This document shows, one piece after another, positions 62,514 through 64,000 of a DNA stretch of 64,000 nucleotides. Made by a program: the position numbers and the translations under genes. Source of the DNA: Trichosporon coremiiforme (lineage: Eukaryota; Basidiomycota; Tremellomycetes; Trichosporonales; Trichosporonaceae). Below the pieces are notes generated by a model, which ran no database searches, had not been told where the DNA came from, and saw only the letters and a list, made by a program, of their open reading frames with translations. Where the stretch lies: contig BCJJ01000013.1 in assembly GCA_039545355.1 (NCBI GenBank), positions 1,225,980 to 1,289,979 on the forward strand, written 5' to 3'. The first letter of the stretch is position 1; the number at the start of each line of letters is the position of its first letter.

Positions 62514-62553
62514 CCAGCGTACCAGCGTACCAGCGTACCAGCGTACCAGCGTA
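62514..62553. repeat. Five-copy tandem repeat of CCAGCGTA
   Basis: Five exact 8-bp units in a row, within 125 bp of the BSD gene start. Confidence 0.9.
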
Positions 62554-62663
62554 GCGTCCATAGCGATGACACCCGCCGTCAGCCCAGCCCGGTTAATCTG
62601 CCCCCGTTCACTGGGTCACCGCATGCAGCAGGTGGAGGTTGGATTGCACGTGACCTATGCCCT

Positions 62664-62689
62664 ACGCGTGGGTTTGTTTCCGGACGCGT
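62664..62689. promoter_or_regulatory. Two MCB (ACGCGT) boxes
   Basis: ACGCGT at 62664-62669 and 62684-62689, exactly 20 bp apart. This is the site used by the MBF G1/S regulator of fungi, placed upstream of a DNA-damage checkpoint kinase gene. Confidence 0.6.
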
Positions 62690-63042
62690 CGCAAGTCACA
62701 GTCACAATCACTGTGGAGGGCCAGGTCAGGATCCACGGTCAGGACATGCAGGACAGGACACAGGACAGGAATGAGGAACGTCTGGTGCGGAGAGTGGTTG
62801 GGTCGGTCGCCAAAACAACACTCGACCACAACGTACTTCTTCAGCATCGCACACTTTTGTCTTGTCCACATCAGTCGATTCAGTTCCCTGCGCGACACCC
62901 CGCCAACGAGTCACACTACGCCAGCGCACCACCCCGCGCGTACTATAAGAGCCGGCGACCCGATCACACACATACACCACACCTTCCCCCATCACCCCCA
63001 CACGTTCGTTCGCACTGCGCCGTGCTAGCTTAACCGGGTACC

Positions 63043-64000
63043 ATGGCACTCGTCCCAGAGTCCATCGAAGAGGAGTCCCTCGACAGAGACAGCTATGAGG
63101 CTTACGGGCTCGAGGCGACACAACTCTCGCAACCGCTTCCAGACCAGCAGGCTAGTCAGTTCGCCAACTCCCAGGTCGAGCCTAGGCGCAAGTACTGTGA
63201 GTGTAACCTTAACACCTTGCCACCAGAAAGCAGCTGTTCCATCAACAGACGTAGCTGACTCCCAGGGGCCATCCTCATCCCGACTAACCCGCAGCATGAC
63301 ATCCTGAAGCTGCCGTGGGCTAAGCCCCGGCTCCAGATTGGACGTGGAGCTCACGCCTCGGTCAAGAACGACGTTGTGTTACTCGAGAAGCGTGTGTCGA
63401 ACCGGCACGCCGTCATCACACTCGGCCTGCACGCACCGAACGGGAGCGCTGTTACGCAGTCGGCCGTCATCGAGCAGCTGAAGGAGGGCGAGGCGGAGCC
63501 GGAAGTCTGGATCGAGGACCTGAAGAGCAGCAATGGCACCTTCGTGAGTTAGACAGTGGCTTGACAATAACTAACCTACAGGTGAACGGGGAACGGCTCA
63601 AAACAAAGCGCATGCTGATCCACGGCGACGAGCTCAGCCTCGGACACCAAGAAACGCTCGCTAACCACGACGTGCGCTACATCTTCCGCTCAGTCGGGCA
63701 CAAGGGCAAGGCGATGGAGGAGCCCGTCGGCGAGGTGTACGAGCGATACCAGATGCTCGGAACGTGAGCTATCCCCGGGTTTCAGTAGCTGACATCAGGC
63801 TCGGAAAGGGAACCTTTGCGGAGGTGAGGAAGGCGGTCGACGTCGAGACCGGCGACCTGCGTGCAATCAAAGTGAGTCATGTGATCGGCGCACGGCGATC
63901 GCAATTTCTGACATTCAGCAAATCGTCAAGCACCGCTTCGGCAACAACCCCAAGACGCTCGAGCTTTTCCAGCGCGAGATCGACATTTGCCAGCAGCTCA
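63043..64000 (+). CDS. Checkpoint kinase Chk2/Rad53/Cds1 (3' partial)
   Basis: Five exons are visible (63043-63196, 63266-63543, 63582-63763, 63799-63871, 63919 onward) and the gene runs off the window. An SQ-containing start (TQLSQPLPDQQ, an ATM/ATR-type site cluster) is followed by an FHA domain at about residues 52-165: IGRGAHASVKNDVVL, KRVSNRHAVI and WIEDLKSSNGTFVNGERL, with the Arg, Ser, His and Asn that bind phosphothreonine. The kinase domain begins YQMLGTLGKGTFAEVRKA, with the P-loop glycines, and then DLRAIKQIVKHRF with the catalytic lysine. FHA followed by a Ser/Thr kinase is diagnostic of Chk2 orthologues, which halt the cell cycle after DNA damage. Every junction was checked for frame. 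Confidence 0.94.

Larger units (their letters stand above)
62432..63042. promoter_or_regulatory. Divergent promoter, BSD gene / CHK2
   Basis: 611 bp without a gene. It contains a five-copy 8-bp tandem repeat (62514-62553), a CACGTG (62647-62652) and two ACGCGT boxes (62664-62669, 62684-62689). CAGGACA repeats lie around 62,725-62,775, and a TATA-like TACTATAAGA is near 62,940, about 100 bp before the CHK2 ATG. Confidence 0.6.

Noticed and set aside
1..64000. CRISPR arrays, bacterial operons, 5S rRNA
   Set aside because: None seen; the DNA is eukaryotic, with spliceosomal introns throughout.

Overview
This is a stretch of basidiomycete nuclear DNA. It is most like a GC-rich Tremellomycete, perhaps a Trichosporonales yeast; I infer that from style and gene set, not from a database match. 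Genes are split by introns that are mostly 35-180 nt, usually with GTGAGT-type donors and a CTGAC or CTAAC branch site just before the acceptor. Exons are GC-rich, neighbouring genes change strand often, and promoters are short. Exon joins below were checked for reading frame by hand.

Left gene block (1-12,900): the 3' end of a sugar transporter, a small Myb-like protein with a 15-nt exon, a glutamine/glycine-rich single-pass membrane protein with a long pyrimidine-rich leader, an LSM-domain protein resembling NatC subunit Naa38, an intron-containing tRNA-Trp, and a monocarboxylate-type MFS transporter.

Middle (12,900-43,200): mostly DNA without recognisable genes and apparently lower in GC than the flanks. 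It holds one Tc1/mariner (DD34E) transposon whose 5' half carries six ambiguous bases, a cryptic minus-strand gene made of tiny exons (24,458-25,593), and a PHO85-type cyclin (26,249-27,596). The two empty stretches, about 11.6 kb and 15.6 kb, are exceptional beside the dense flanks. They could be centromere-associated or decayed repeat DNA; sequence alone does not decide.

Right gene block (43,200-64,000): nine housekeeping genes, tightly packed: auxilin/Swa2, a mitochondrial PP2C phosphatase, Ice2, tRNA-dihydrouridine synthase 1, a Set5-like SET/MYND protein, the mitochondrial Fe-S factor Iba57/Caf17, PI4P 5-kinase Mss4, a BSD-domain protein, and the start of a Chk2/Rad53 checkpoint kinase that runs off the window. 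From the PP2C gene onward they alternate strand, so intergenic spaces alternate between shared divergent promoters and short convergent 3' ends. CACGTG motifs recur in several promoters, and the Chk2 promoter has two ACGCGT (MCB) boxes 20 bp apart.
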